The notes under the pieces are model-generated. The model ran no database searches. It saw nothing but the letters and a program-made list of their open reading frames with translations, and was not told the origin of the DNA. The translations under genes and the position numbers were made by a program. This document shows positions 18,698 to 27,820 of a stretch of DNA of 64,000 nt, piece after piece (the first letter of the stretch is position 1; each line of letters starts with the position of its first letter). This DNA comes from JAMWDF01 sp964645405. Its GTDB lineage: Bacteria; Ratteibacteria; UBA8468; B48-G9; DSTR01. Location of the stretch: NCBI GenBank assembly GCA_964645405.1, contig CAZYCA010000035.1:1-64000 (forward strand), given 5' to 3'.

Positions 18698-19915
18698 CTA
18701 TTTATTCAGAAGTTGGACTGTTACCCTTTCTCCTTTATGGACCTGAGCTCCTTTTTCAAGGCATAAAAGGCCATTTGTTTCTACTATGGAGCTTAAAATT
18801 CCTGATTTCTGCCGTGGATAGGGGAAAATAAGATTTTCCTCATTTTCTGCAGTGACACAGACCCTTATTAATGCCTCCCTGTCCCCGGCATTTTCTACAT
18901 CCTGCATAAGTATCCCTGTCACAGCAACTGGTTCTGGTCTGGGTTGTCCCAAAAAGCCAGCTATAGCCCACCGCACAAGCACTTCAAAATTAAGGTAAGA
19001 GGAAACAGGATAACCTGGTAACCCGAAAACCAGCTTTTTACCTCTGCAGCCAAAAAAAACAGGTTTACCTGGTTTTATGGCTACCTTCCAGAAGACTGGT
19101 TTAACCTTCAGAGTTCTTAATACCTTTACTACCAGGTCGTATTTACCTTCACTTACACCTCCGGAGATAAGCAGTATATCGTAATTTAAACCTCTTTTTA
19201 TTAAATGAGAAAGGTCAGAAATGTTGTCCCGGGCAATGCCCAGAAGATGAGGATTGCCACCTGATTTTAAGACCTGTCCAAGTAACCCATAACTATTGGC
19301 ATCGTAAATGTAACTGCCGGTAATCCTGTTGCCCGGCTTTTTTAATTCATCCCCGGTAGCCATAATAGCAACTTCTGGTTTTCTTACCACCTTTACCCAT
19401 GCCTTGCCAGTATAGGCTAACATAGCAAGTACTGCAGAATTGACTACCTGTCCTTTTTTCAAAACAGTTTGTCCCTGGTGTAAATCTTCACCGCGGAAGG
19501 AAACATTTTCACCTGACAATACCGGCTGGAAGATTTGAATTTTCCTCCCCCTTCCTGTTTCTGTTACCTTAATTTTTTCCAGCATAACTACGGCGTCTGC
19601 GCCAGCTGGTAAACAAGCTCCTGTCATAATGGAGATAGCCTGTCCCGGTAGTAGCTTCCATTGCTTTTTCTGACCTGCCTGTATGTCCCCTGTTACCTGC
19701 AGAATCACAGGCTTTGACCAGTGGGCAGAGGCAGTATCTTTTGCTCGGACCGCGTATCCGTCCATAGCTGCCCGGTCAAACGGAGGCGTATCAAACCTGA
19801 CTTTTATATCTTCGGATAAGGTGCGGCCAAAAGCTTGTTCTATTCTTACTAATGTACCGGGTAACCGGTGTGTGTTTTTCCAGACTAATTCCTGCGCCTT
19901 TTTCAGGGATATCAT
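18698..19915 (-). CDS. moeA: Molybdopterin molybdenumtransferase MoeA
   Basis: 405 residues, the normal length. MoeA inserts molybdate (or tungstate) into adenylylated molybdopterin, releasing AMP. The opening FDTPPFDRAAMDGYAVRA is diagnostic. MTGACLPAGADAVVMLEK, VAIMATGDELKKPG, the DILLISGGVSEGKYDLV block and KPGKPVFFG, with GLPGYPVSSYLNFEVL after it, complete the signature. AAAGGA precedes the ATG. It is the last of the 17 minus-strand genes running from fchA and provides the final cofactor step for the formate dehydrogenase upstream in the same run. Confidence 0.95.
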   Translation of the reverse strand: MISLKKAQELVWKNTHRLPGTLVRIEQAFGRTLSEDIKVRFDTPPFDRAAMDGYAVRAKDTASAHWSKPVILQVTGDIQAGQKKQWKLLPGQAISIMTGACLPAGADAVVMLEKIKVTETGRGRKIQIFQPVLSGENVSFRGEDLHQGQTVLKKGQVVNSAVLAMLAYTGKAWVKVVRKPEVAIMATGDELKKPGNRITGSYIYDANSYGLLGQVLKSGGNPHLLGIARDNISDLSHLIKRGLNYDILLISGGVSEGKYDLVVKVLRTLKVKPVFWKVAIKPGKPVFFGCRGKKLVFGLPGYPVSSYLNFEVLVRWAIAGFLGQPRPEPVAVTGILMQDVENAGDREALIRVCVTAENEENLIFPYPRQKSGILSSIVETNGLLCLEKGAQVHKGERVTVQLLNK

Positions 19916-19948
19916 TTTTTGTTCCTTTTATTTCCGTTGCCAGATTTA

Positions 19949-20575
19949 CTACCTGTGGTCTCTTCTTATAAACTGCTGTGCCTTTTCCCGGTCAGCCGCA
20001 GTATTAATGTTAAAAAAAAGTATCTCCGGGCAGCCGAATTTTTCCAGCCCCTGTTTCAGATAACGAGTTTTCACTTCTCCCAGCAGGGAAGAAAGTTTGT
20101 ATTTTCTCTCCCTGATTTTGCGTTCCATCGTTTCCCGTACGGAGTGGTGATAGATAGCACACAAAACCTGTAGTTTTCCGTTCACTTCCGGGACAAGTAC
20201 CTGGTAATCCTTTTTTTCTCGCATCATCCAGGCAAGCAGTTGTTCCGGTATAAAAACCTGGTCCACTGCCAGGACAAAATTGTAGGCTGCATTTGATTCC
20301 TTTAACCCCAGAAAAATACCACCCATTGGTCCACATTTTATCTGGTCGGTTAACACCTTTACCTTTTCATTCTGATAACAGGCGAATTTTTCCCCTGCTG
20401 TGGTGACAAGATATATCTGTTTAAAACTACCAGAAAGTTTTTTCAACATCAACTCTATCAAGGGCTGTTCTTGCAGTTTTAGAAAAGCTTTTACTGCATT
20501 AAGACGCCGGCTCTTCTCGCCCTTTACCAGTAACAGGCAGTTGCAAAGGTCCTGTGGCAGATTTTTACCCGTCAT
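19949..20575 (-). CDS. mobA: MobA-like molybdenum cofactor nucleotidyltransferase, divergent
   Basis: 208 residues, normal for MobA, which adds GMP to Mo-molybdopterin to make the bis-MGD cofactor used by formate dehydrogenases. The fold is recognisable: an N-terminal nucleotide loop (LLLVKGEKSRRLNAVKAFL), CGPMGGIFLGL and AVDQVFI. The key motifs are degraded against the family: the usual LAGGxSxRMGxDK is LVKGEKSRRLNAVK, and the usual D(M/V)P metal-site motif is DQV. It could still be active with altered nucleotide use or be a specialised relative. The position after fdhA and before moeA supports a role in formate dehydrogenase cofactor assembly. No strong ribosome site is seen. Confidence 0.7.
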   Translation of the reverse strand: MTGKNLPQDLCNCLLLVKGEKSRRLNAVKAFLKLQEQPLIELMLKKLSGSFKQIYLVTTAGEKFACYQNEKVKVLTDQIKCGPMGGIFLGLKESNAAYNFVLAVDQVFIPEQLLAWMMREKKDYQVLVPEVNGKLQVLCAIYHHSVRETMERKIRERKYKLSSLLGEVKTRYLKQGLEKFGCPEILFFNINTAADREKAQQFIRRDHR

Positions 20576-20688
20576 GGTTTACGTGACTTTTTTATTTTAT
20601 CACCCTGTTCTGGATGCTACTTTAATTTCTCCTGACCAATTTATACACCACAATGGAGAAAAAAACTGATCCTTGCCAGAAGAGAATT
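20576..20688. other. Gap between fdhA and mobA
   Basis: This 113-base gap is the largest in the 17-gene minus-strand run. On the minus strand TGTATAAAT is a possible -10 for a secondary promoter before mobA, with no convincing -35. No hairpin with a T-run is visible, so read-through is likely. Confidence 0.3.
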
Positions 20689-23379
20689 TCACTGTACCTT
20701 CCGTATCTGGCAGGCACAAATTTTGAACTCTGGAATCCTGGCAACAGGATCTAACTCAGAGTGGGTGAGGATGTTAGCCAGGAAATGAAAGGGAATGAAG
20801 ATAACACCTTCCGATAAAGTATCAGTTTTTCGGACCACTAACCTGAGCCTGCCACGTCGGGAAGAAACCTCAACCCGGTCTTTATCCTTAAGCTTCATTC
20901 TTTGGGCATCCTTATGGTTTATTAAACAGAACGGTTCACCAGTAATCTCCTGTAAACCAGCAACTTTGCCAGTCATGGTGCGCGTATGGTACTCAGAAAT
21001 AATTCTGCCGGTAGTCAAAACAAACGGGTAGTCCTGGTCCGGTAGCTCAAAAGGTTGCTGGTAGTCAATACATTTTAGTAACCCCTTACCCCTGGGGAAT
21101 TTTTCTACATGGAGCGTAGAAGTTCCTGAGTGTTTTTCCTCAGGGCAGGGCCACTGGATTGCTTCGCCCAGGCAGATTCTTCTGGCTGTGATGCCGGCAT
21201 AGATAGGGGCTGCAGCAGAAATCTCATCAGTTACATCCCAGACAGACTGGTAATTCCACTGGTAACCAAATTTGCCGGCAAGATTTTTAATTATTTCCCA
21301 GTCTGGTTTTGCTTCACCTGAAGGTTCTACACACCTGGTTAGTTTCTGCACCCGGCGCTCAGTATTGGTAAAAGTTCCCTCTTTTTCAAAGGAAGTACAG
21401 GCCGGCAAAACAACATCGGCAAAAGAAGCCGTTTCTGTGAGGAAAATATCCTGTACGACCAGAAAATTAACTTTTTCCAGGGCTTCCTGCACATGGCTGA
21501 TGTCCGGGTCAGAGACTAAGGGATTTTCCCCCATAATGTATAATCCTTTGATTTTTCCTTCATAACAACCCTGGATAATCTCTACCACAGTCAGTCCTGG
21601 TTTAGCAGGCAGTTCCTCTACATCCCACAGTTTTCTGAATTTTTCCAGAGTCTCTTTTTTTTCTGTTTTTTGATATCCAGGATAAAATTCTGCCAGAACG
21701 CCCATATCGCACGCACCCTGAACATTATTTTGTCCCCGCAGAGGTGCAAGACCAGCACCTGGTTTACCTATCTGGCCTGTCAGAAGCGCTAAATTGGAAA
21801 GAACCATTACATTGTCGGTACCGGTGATGTGTTGTGTTATGCCCATAGACCAGAGAATCATGCTGGCCTTAGAAGTAGCATAAATTCTTGCCACTTCTCT
21901 CAGTGACTCTATGCTCAACCCGGCAATTTTTTCTGCTTGTTTTAGTGAAAAGTTTTTTATCCAGTTGCGAAATTCTTCAAAGCCTTCAACCCTGTTTTCC
22001 ACGAATTCCTGGTTATATAACCGTTCTTCCACAATAATCTTAGCCAGAGCATTGAAGACAAGCACATCCGTACCGATGCGTGGTTGCAGGTTTATTTTAG
22101 CAATCTCTGCCATCCTGGTGTACCTGGGGTCAATAACGATAAGAGTGGCTCCACGCTGGATTGCTTTTCTAATCAGGTAAGATGTAACCGGCTGGGTCTC
22201 AAAAACATTGGTACCGGTAACAATTATGCAGTCAGTTATGTCTTCTATTTCTTTTAAGGAATTTGTCATTGCGGCTGAACCAAGTGTCTGGACCAAACCA
22301 TGGATGGTTGCAGCATGGCACAGCCTGGCGCAGTGGTCTACATTGTTTGTTTTAATAACCTGGCGGAACAACTTCTGGAAAAGGTAGTTGTCTTCATTTG
22401 TGCACTTGGCTGAAGCAAGCCCGGCCAGGGCGTCTGGCCCGTGCTTCTCTTTGATTTCCGTAAATTTTTCTCTGATGTAGTCTAAAGCTTCTTCCCAGCT
22501 TACCTGCAGGAACCTGTCCTTACGGTCTTTTCTGAGCAACGGTCTTTTCAATCTTTCTGGATGCGCTACATAATCAAAGGCAAATTTTCCTTTCACGCAT
22601 AAATAACCTTTGTTTACCAGACTCTCATTCCAGCCAGTTATTTTTACGATGTGGTTGTCCCGGACAGATACCTCTATTCCACATCCCACACCGCAGTATG
22701 GACAGATAGTTTGCACTTTAGTGAAATCCCACGTCCGTCCTTTTCCTTCTGCCTGGATTTCTCGCAGAGCCCCCACCGGGCAGACCTGCACGCAGTTCCC
22801 GCAGAAGACACATTCACTTTCTTTTAAATCTTCATCAAAACCGGAAACAATCCTGGTCTGGAATCCTCTTCCTGAGAAATCAATGGCTTCCACTCCTACC
22901 AGTTCCCGGCACACTTTCACGCATCGTCCGCAGAGAATACATTTCTCATAATCCCGGACGATAAACGGGGCACCTTGTTTATTTATAACCTTTCTTTTTT
23001 CCCCGGTGTAGCGGGGTGTTTTTATCCCGTACCGGTAAGCATATTTTTCCAGCAGGCAGGCACCACTTTTTTCGCAGGTCATACAGTCATAGGGGTGGTC
23101 GGAGAGAAGTAGCTCTACAATGGTCTTCCTGATTTGATTAATCCTTGGTGTCTCCGTTATAACTTCAATCTCCTTTTCCACCGGGTAACTGCACGAAGTT
23201 ACCAGTTTCTTTTCCCCTTTTACTTCTACCAGACAGAGTCTGCAAGCACCATTGGGTAATAATCCCTCATAATAACAAAGTGCGGGAATTTCTATACCGT
23301 TTTCCCTGGCTATCTGCAGGATAGTCTGTCCCCGTTGGCCCCAGCATTCTTTTCCATTTATGAGCAGTCGAACTTTCAT
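20689..23379 (-). CDS. fdhA: Formate dehydrogenase catalytic subunit with NuoG-like iron-sulfur head, cysteine form
   Basis: 896 residues from the ATG at 23379, which overlaps the upstream stop as ATGA; a GTG at 23403 is the alternative. It interconverts formate and CO2 in the cytoplasm. From the N-terminus: a [2Fe-2S] domain (C35, C46, C49, C63), a NuoG-type cluster (H95, C99, C102, C108), a two-cluster ferredoxin domain (C147-C157 and C190-C200), a molybdopterin-linked [4Fe-4S] site (C226, C229, C233, C261), then the bis-MGD domains. The catalytic segment NNVDHCARLCHA places Cys354 where selenocysteine sits in the selenoenzyme, followed by His355. The preceding genes encode NuoE and NuoF-GltD partners, so this is probably an NAD(P)-linked, perhaps bifurcating, enzyme. 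Mo and W cannot be told apart from sequence. Confidence 0.92.
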   Translation of the reverse strand: MKVRLLINGKECWGQRGQTILQIARENGIEIPALCYYEGLLPNGACRLCLVEVKGEKKLVTSCSYPVEKEIEVITETPRINQIRKTIVELLLSDHPYDCMTCEKSGACLLEKYAYRYGIKTPRYTGEKRKVINKQGAPFIVRDYEKCILCGRCVKVCRELVGVEAIDFSGRGFQTRIVSGFDEDLKESECVFCGNCVQVCPVGALREIQAEGKGRTWDFTKVQTICPYCGVGCGIEVSVRDNHIVKITGWNESLVNKGYLCVKGKFAFDYVAHPERLKRPLLRKDRKDRFLQVSWEEALDYIREKFTEIKEKHGPDALAGLASAKCTNEDNYLFQKLFRQVIKTNNVDHCARLCHAATIHGLVQTLGSAAMTNSLKEIEDITDCIIVTGTNVFETQPVTSYLIRKAIQRGATLIVIDPRYTRMAEIAKINLQPRIGTDVLVFNALAKIIVEERLYNQEFVENRVEGFEEFRNWIKNFSLKQAEKIAGLSIESLREVARIYATSKASMILWSMGITQHITGTDNVMVLSNLALLTGQIGKPGAGLAPLRGQNNVQGACDMGVLAEFYPGYQKTEKKETLEKFRKLWDVEELPAKPGLTVVEIIQGCYEGKIKGLYIMGENPLVSDPDISHVQEALEKVNFLVVQDIFLTETASFADVVLPACTSFEKEGTFTNTERRVQKLTRCVEPSGEAKPDWEIIKNLAGKFGYQWNYQSVWDVTDEISAAAPIYAGITARRICLGEAIQWPCPEEKHSGTSTLHVEKFPRGKGLLKCIDYQQPFELPDQDYPFVLTTGRIISEYHTRTMTGKVAGLQEITGEPFCLINHKDAQRMKLKDKDRVEVSSRRGRLRLVVRKTDTLSEGVIFIPFHFLANILTHSELDPVARIPEFKICACQIRKVQ

Positions 23380-26300
23380 TTTTCCAGCTGACAACGTAGA
23401 CACCTGCCTGCTTCTAAAACAGCCTTCTTTTGCGTGAATGTCAACTCCACTTCAGCAAAGGTTTTTCTGCGTCTGGAGAGTGAAATGGTACGCGGAGTTT
23501 GTCTTCCTATATCTAAAGCTTCCTGTTTTTTGTCCACCATCTCCGGAAGTGTTCTTTTCTCTTCTGTCCAGCAGAGAATTTTTTCCCCTTTTAAATACCT
23601 CACTATAGAACCAGCAGCCCTTTTACCGTCTCCAATAGCATCTATCACTGTGGCTGGCCCACGAAGAAAATCCCCTCCCACAAAAATCTTTTCTCTATCT
23701 GTAGCCAGGGAATACCAATCAATATTTGTATCCGGCAGAAAATGAGACAACTGCGTGTTCTGTCCCACAGCTACTATCAGGTTATCCAGCTTCATGGAAA
23801 TTATTCGACCCGGTACCTGCCGGCTTTTTTTCCGGCCATCAACATCGTATTGTTCGGAAAGTTCATACTCCTGAAGTATTACCTCTAAGTGTTTACCAGA
23901 TGCTCTTACCTGCGCAGGAGTTACCAGAAATTGGAATTCTACACCTTCTTTCTCTGCTTCTTCCAGTTCCCACCTGTGCGCCGGCATCAATTCTCTGGTT
24001 CGCCGGTAGAAAACCAGAACTTTTTTTGCCCCTAATCTCAGCGCACTCCGGGCGCAGTCCAGTGCTACGTTTCCTCCACCAACCACCGCTACCTGTTTCC
24101 CCAGAGTTGAGGGCTTTCTCATTTTGGTTAGCCTCAGAAATTCCAGTCCCTGCCAGACCCGGGGCAACTCTACGCCAGGAATATCAAACTTCTGGGGATG
24201 GGGTGCACCCAAAGCCAGGAAAACAGCATCAAAATCTTTTGTGAGTTCCTGCAGGTGTAAATTCTTGCCCAGTATTTTCCCATAACACACTTTCATTCTT
24301 GGGTTCAGAATACTTCTTATCTCCTTGTTCAAAATATTCTCCGGAAGCCGGAACTCCGGTAAATAATATCTCAACATTCCGCCCAGCTTCGACTCTTTCT
24401 CAAAAATTGTTACTCTGATGCCTTCCTTAGTAAGCTGCCAGGCGCAGGTTAGTCCTGCTGGTCCACCCCCTACTATGGCCACTTTTTTGTCTGTCTCGGG
24501 CAAAAACCTCGTAAAATTCTTCACAGAGTAACCTTTCGCCCGGGCATAAGCGGAGACAAATTTTTTCAATTCCCGAATAGCCACAGCAGAATCAATCTCC
24601 TGACGCCGGCACATACTTTCGCAGGGGTGGTAACATATGCGGCCGCAAACTGAGGGGAAAGGGATATCCTCGGAAATAATACGGTAAGCTTCCAGGAAAT
24701 CTTTCTTCCTGATAGCCTCAACATAATCCGGGACCCGGACTTTAGCGGGACAGGCATTCTCGCATGGTGTGAAAGTAAGCGCCCGGCACTGGCCGGCCCG
24801 GCAATATTTGAGCTTGATATGTTCCTGGTATTCCTCTGGGAAGTACCTTAATGTGGAAAGTACAGGGTTGGGTGCGGTCTGGCCCAGTCCACAGAGGCTG
24901 GAATCCCTTACTAATTCTCCAAGTTCTTGGAGTTTTTCTAAATCAGAGATTTCAGCCTGGCCTTTAGTGATTCTGGTAAGAAGTTCCAGTAACCTCTTGG
25001 TTCCCACCCGGCAGGGCACACATTTGCCGCAGGATTCCTTCTGAACAAAATCCAGGAAGTACCTTGCCAGTTCCACCATACATACCTTATCATCAACCAC
25101 TATCATCCCCCCGGAACCCATGATAGCGCCCAGGTTACTTAAAGTTTCGTAATCAATGGGGGTATTAAAAAGTCTTACCGGTAAACATCCTCCGGAAGGA
25201 CCACCAATCTGTACGCCTTTAATCTTCCTCCCGGGAAGTGCCCCTCCACCTATATCCAGGATTACCCGGCCCAGAGAAGTTCCCAGTCTAATCTCAGCCA
25301 GACCTGTGTTTCTTAACTTACCTGCCAGCGAAAAAAGCTTTGTGCCGCCGCTTTCCATCGTCCCGAGAGCAGCAAAATTTTCCTCCCCCTGCGTGATTAT
25401 CAGAGGTATATTAGCAAATGTCTCTACATTATTGATGCAGGTTGGTTTACCCCAGAGTCCTGCCTGGGCAGGAAAAGGTGGCCGTGGTCTGGGCATTCCC
25501 CGCTGTCCCTCTATAGAAAGCATGAGAGCGGTTTCCTCCCCGCAGACAAAAGCACCAGCTCCTTCTTTGATTTCCAAGTCAAAAGAAAATTGTTGTCCCA
25601 GGATGTTTCTTCCGAGAAGCCCGTGCCGGTAACATTCTGCTATGGCATGTTGAAGATGTTCCACCGCGATAGGATACTCAGCACGGACATAAACGAAACC
25701 TTTTTCCGCGCCAATGGCATAGGCAGCTATCAATATTCCTTCTATTATCTGGTAAGGACTTCCTTCCAGAAGTGCCCTATCCATGAAAGCGCCCGGGTCA
25801 CCTTCATCACCGTTACAAACAAGGTATCTGGGAGTATTAGTATTTTTTCTTGTCAGTTCCCATTTCCACCAGGTTGGAAAACCGGCGCCACCCCTGCCTC
25901 TCAGTCTGGACTTTTTTACTGCTTCTATAACATTTTCAGGTGTCATTTCCATCAAAACTTTTTCCAGCCCGCAGAATCCATCCTGCCATAAATATTCTTT
26001 CAGACTGAAAGGGTTAATATATCCGCAGTTCTTACTAACCTGGATTGTTTGATAGTCAAAAAATTTCTTTTCTTTCACCACTAAATGCGGGATAATCTTC
26101 CCCTTGTTAACGGTTTGTTGAATAATGGCAGGAACATCTTTTACGGAAACACCATGGTACATTACTGTACCTTCGCTCATATCCACGGAAATCACTGGCG
26201 CACCACTACAGAATTTCTGGCAGCCGGTCGGCACAATCTGTATTTTTTCTGAAAGACCTCTTCGGTCTATCTCCTGAGAGAAATACTTCAGCAGCGTCAG

Positions 26301-26420
26301 AGAACCGTTTGCCCGGCAACCGGTGATACAAATTCTTACCCTGATGACATCTGTCTGGTGGAAACTGAGTTTTATTCTCTCCCTGTATTTCTGAAGGTGG
26401 CTGATGTTACGGAATTTCAT
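23376..26420 (-). CDS. NuoF-GltD fusion flavoprotein, electron-transfer subunit of the formate dehydrogenase complex
   Basis: 1014 residues. Domains in order: thioredoxin-like [2Fe-2S] (C31, C35, C67, C71); NuoF core with FMN/NADH loops (SRLRGRGGAGF and NGDEGDPGAFMDR at about 203-215), SLBB, and the [4Fe-4S] site (C464, C467, C470, C510); then a GltD/NfnB-type [4Fe-4S] domain (C553, C557, C592, C596, C600, C604) and a two-Rossmann flavoprotein (AIVGGGPAGLTCA at 648-660 for FAD, AVVGGGNVALDCA at 778-790 for NAD(P)). Standard HydB/NuoF proteins stop after the NuoF part or add a small ferredoxin domain. The fusion suggests one subunit that can exchange electrons with two nucleotide pools. FPTWWKW replaces the usual FPTGLKW. 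It is coupled by 4-base overlaps to nuoE and fdhA. Confidence 0.9.
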   Translation of the reverse strand: MKFRNISHLQKYRERIKLSFHQTDVIRVRICITGCRANGSLTLLKYFSQEIDRRGLSEKIQIVPTGCQKFCSGAPVISVDMSEGTVMYHGVSVKDVPAIIQQTVNKGKIIPHLVVKEKKFFDYQTIQVSKNCGYINPFSLKEYLWQDGFCGLEKVLMEMTPENVIEAVKKSRLRGRGGAGFPTWWKWELTRKNTNTPRYLVCNGDEGDPGAFMDRALLEGSPYQIIEGILIAAYAIGAEKGFVYVRAEYPIAVEHLQHAIAECYRHGLLGRNILGQQFSFDLEIKEGAGAFVCGEETALMLSIEGQRGMPRPRPPFPAQAGLWGKPTCINNVETFANIPLIITQGEENFAALGTMESGGTKLFSLAGKLRNTGLAEIRLGTSLGRVILDIGGGALPGRKIKGVQIGGPSGGCLPVRLFNTPIDYETLSNLGAIMGSGGMIVVDDKVCMVELARYFLDFVQKESCGKCVPCRVGTKRLLELLTRITKGQAEISDLEKLQELGELVRDSSLCGLGQTAPNPVLSTLRYFPEEYQEHIKLKYCRAGQCRALTFTPCENACPAKVRVPDYVEAIRKKDFLEAYRIISEDIPFPSVCGRICYHPCESMCRRQEIDSAVAIRELKKFVSAYARAKGYSVKNFTRFLPETDKKVAIVGGGPAGLTCAWQLTKEGIRVTIFEKESKLGGMLRYYLPEFRLPENILNKEIRSILNPRMKVCYGKILGKNLHLQELTKDFDAVFLALGAPHPQKFDIPGVELPRVWQGLEFLRLTKMRKPSTLGKQVAVVGGGNVALDCARSALRLGAKKVLVFYRRTRELMPAHRWELEEAEKEGVEFQFLVTPAQVRASGKHLEVILQEYELSEQYDVDGRKKSRQVPGRIISMKLDNLIVAVGQNTQLSHFLPDTNIDWYSLATDREKIFVGGDFLRGPATVIDAIGDGKRAAGSIVRYLKGEKILCWTEEKRTLPEMVDKKQEALDIGRQTPRTISLSRRRKTFAEVELTFTQKKAVLEAGRCLRCQLEK

Positions 26421-26881
26421 TTCAGTTCTTTGAAAATGTTTAGAGCCTTTTCTACAGTAAGGTTCCCGTAATAGACATTATTTATCATCATTACCGGTGA
26501 AAGGAAGCAACTTCCCAGACAGGCTACTTCCTGCAAGGTGAATTTTCCATCCGGGGTAGTTTTTCCTTCCTGGATTTTGTACTTGTCCTTAAGAGCCTGT
26601 TTGATTTGTGGCCCACCTTTAACATGGCAGGCGGTTCCATCACAGAACCGGATAAGATACCTGCCCCTTTTTTCCAGTGAAAATTGGGTATAAAACGTGA
26701 CGACTCCGTATAAGCGGCTTTTAGAAATTCTTAATAATGCAGCCGTCCATCTCAGGGCTTTTTCCGGAAGATAGTTATATTTTTTTTGAATATCCTGTAG
26801 CACAGGCAGTACTGCGTCCGGTCCTTTCTCCTTGTGTTTGGCTACAATTTTCTCAATTGTTTTTCTATTTATTTTCTCCAT
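26417..26881 (-). CDS. NuoE-like [2Fe-2S] subunit of the formate dehydrogenase complex
   Basis: 154 residues from the ATG at 26881, preceded by GGGGAGGAC; an upstream in-frame start at 26914 lacks that support. NuoE/HydC proteins carry one [2Fe-2S] cluster in a thioredoxin-like fold and pass electrons between the NuoF flavin and the rest of the complex. All four ligands are visible: C80, C85, C121 and C125 (FCDGTACHVKGG and ACLGSCFLSP). The N-terminal helical bundle (YLPEKALRWTAALL, LYGVVTFYTQF) is typical. The gene overlaps mog by 17 bases and the fusion flavoprotein by 4, so the three formate dehydrogenase subunits are translationally linked. Confidence 0.92.
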   Translation of the reverse strand: MEKINRKTIEKIVAKHKEKGPDAVLPVLQDIQKKYNYLPEKALRWTAALLRISKSRLYGVVTFYTQFSLEKRGRYLIRFCDGTACHVKGGPQIKQALKDKYKIQEGKTTPDGKFTLQEVACLGSCFLSPVMMINNVYYGNLTVEKALNIFKELK

Positions 26882-27371
26882 GCTGTGTCCTCCCCTGAAT
26901 GACGTCCACGGCATGTTTTAGAACCGGCAGAATCACATCTATTGTTTCTCTAACCCCGCGGAGACTTCCTGGCAGATTAATAATCAATGTTTTCTTTCTC
27001 GTGCCACAGACTGCACGGGAAAGAATGGAAAAAGGACTCCTCTGAAAATTTTGCAGGCGGATAACCTCAGATAATCCAGGAACCTCTTTCTCAATTACCT
27101 TTCTTGTGGCTTCGGGTGTTACATCGCGTTTAGCAAGTCCGGTGCCACCGCTGGTAAACACGATATCAAACTTTTCTTTATCTGAAAGCTGTTTCAGCAG
27201 CCTGACAATTTCTTTTTCCTCATCCGGGATAATTCTGTAGAAAACAACCTGCCAGCCAGTTTGACGGAGCCTTTTTTTCAAATACTCCCCACTTTCGTCA
27301 CATCTCCGGCCAGCCGCACAACTGTCGCTGATTGTGATCACAGCTGCTTTAATAATCGTTTTTGATTTCAA
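26865..27371 (-). CDS. mog: Molybdopterin adenylyltransferase, MogA/MoaB family
   Basis: 168 residues, normal for this family. It adenylylates molybdopterin before metal insertion by MoeA. VITISDSCAAGRRCDESG, DIVFTSGGTGLAKRDVTPEAT and IINLPGSLRGVRETIDVILPVL match the MogA/MoaB fold and its molybdopterin loop. The start is a TTG at 27371 with AGGAGA upstream, lying inside the end of the MOSC gene (23-base overlap). It sits with moaC, moaA, mobA and moeA in the same run, next to the formate dehydrogenase that needs the cofactor. Confidence 0.93.
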   Translation of the reverse strand: MKSKTIIKAAVITISDSCAAGRRCDESGEYLKKRLRQTGWQVVFYRIIPDEEKEIVRLLKQLSDKEKFDIVFTSGGTGLAKRDVTPEATRKVIEKEVPGLSEVIRLQNFQRSPFSILSRAVCGTRKKTLIINLPGSLRGVRETIDVILPVLKHAVDVIQGRTQHGENK

Positions 27372-27804
27372 TTTCGTCTCCTACTTTGACTGACCCACCT
27401 TTAAGTACCCTGGCAAAAACTCCCTCCCTGGGCATAAGGCAGGAGCCCAATTTTTTATAAATCTGACAGTAGTTGTGACATTCCTTGCCAATTTTAGATA
27501 CTTCCAGAACAACAGAACCAATGTATATTTTTGTGCCCGGTTTAAGTTTGGTCAAATCCAGATTAACCGTGGTGATGTTTTCCGCAAAATCTCCAGGTTT
27601 CAAATCAGGACCAGATTTCTTAAGGCAGAAATTTTTTTCCTGGATTCTTTCCCATGCCAGGAGACTGACCTGTCTATCTTCCAACACTCCGGCGTGTACA
27701 TCTCCTTCCAGGCCGGAACCTTGCTGAAAATAAGCCTCCGGGACAGGAATTTTGCCTTTTCCTTTTTCTTTCCCGATATTCAGGGAATATACCTTTCCTT
27801 TCAT
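27349..27804 (-). CDS. MOSC domain protein
   Basis: 151 residues, a lone MOSC domain. These are beta-barrel proteins thought to carry sulfur or molybdenum cofactor. The usual features are present: GLEGDVHAG near the N-terminus, QVSLLAWE, PGDFAENITT, and a conserved cysteine region (GKECHNYCQIYK) near residue 108. Small MOSC proteins often sit in molybdenum-cofactor operons in anaerobes, as here between moaC and mog. The exact step is not established. No membrane segment or signal peptide. Confidence 0.88.
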   Translation of the reverse strand: MKGKVYSLNIGKEKGKGKIPVPEAYFQQGSGLEGDVHAGVLEDRQVSLLAWERIQEKNFCLKKSGPDLKPGDFAENITTVNLDLTKLKPGTKIYIGSVVLEVSKIGKECHNYCQIYKKLGSCLMPREGVFARVLKGGSVKVGDEIEIKNDY

Positions 27805-27820
27805 GGCTTTACTCTTGTTT

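Noticed and set aside
22300..22345. Possible selenocysteine codon in formate dehydrogenase
   Set aside because: The catalytic position reads as an ordinary Cys codon (ARLCHA) with no in-frame TGA, so no Sec insertion is needed.
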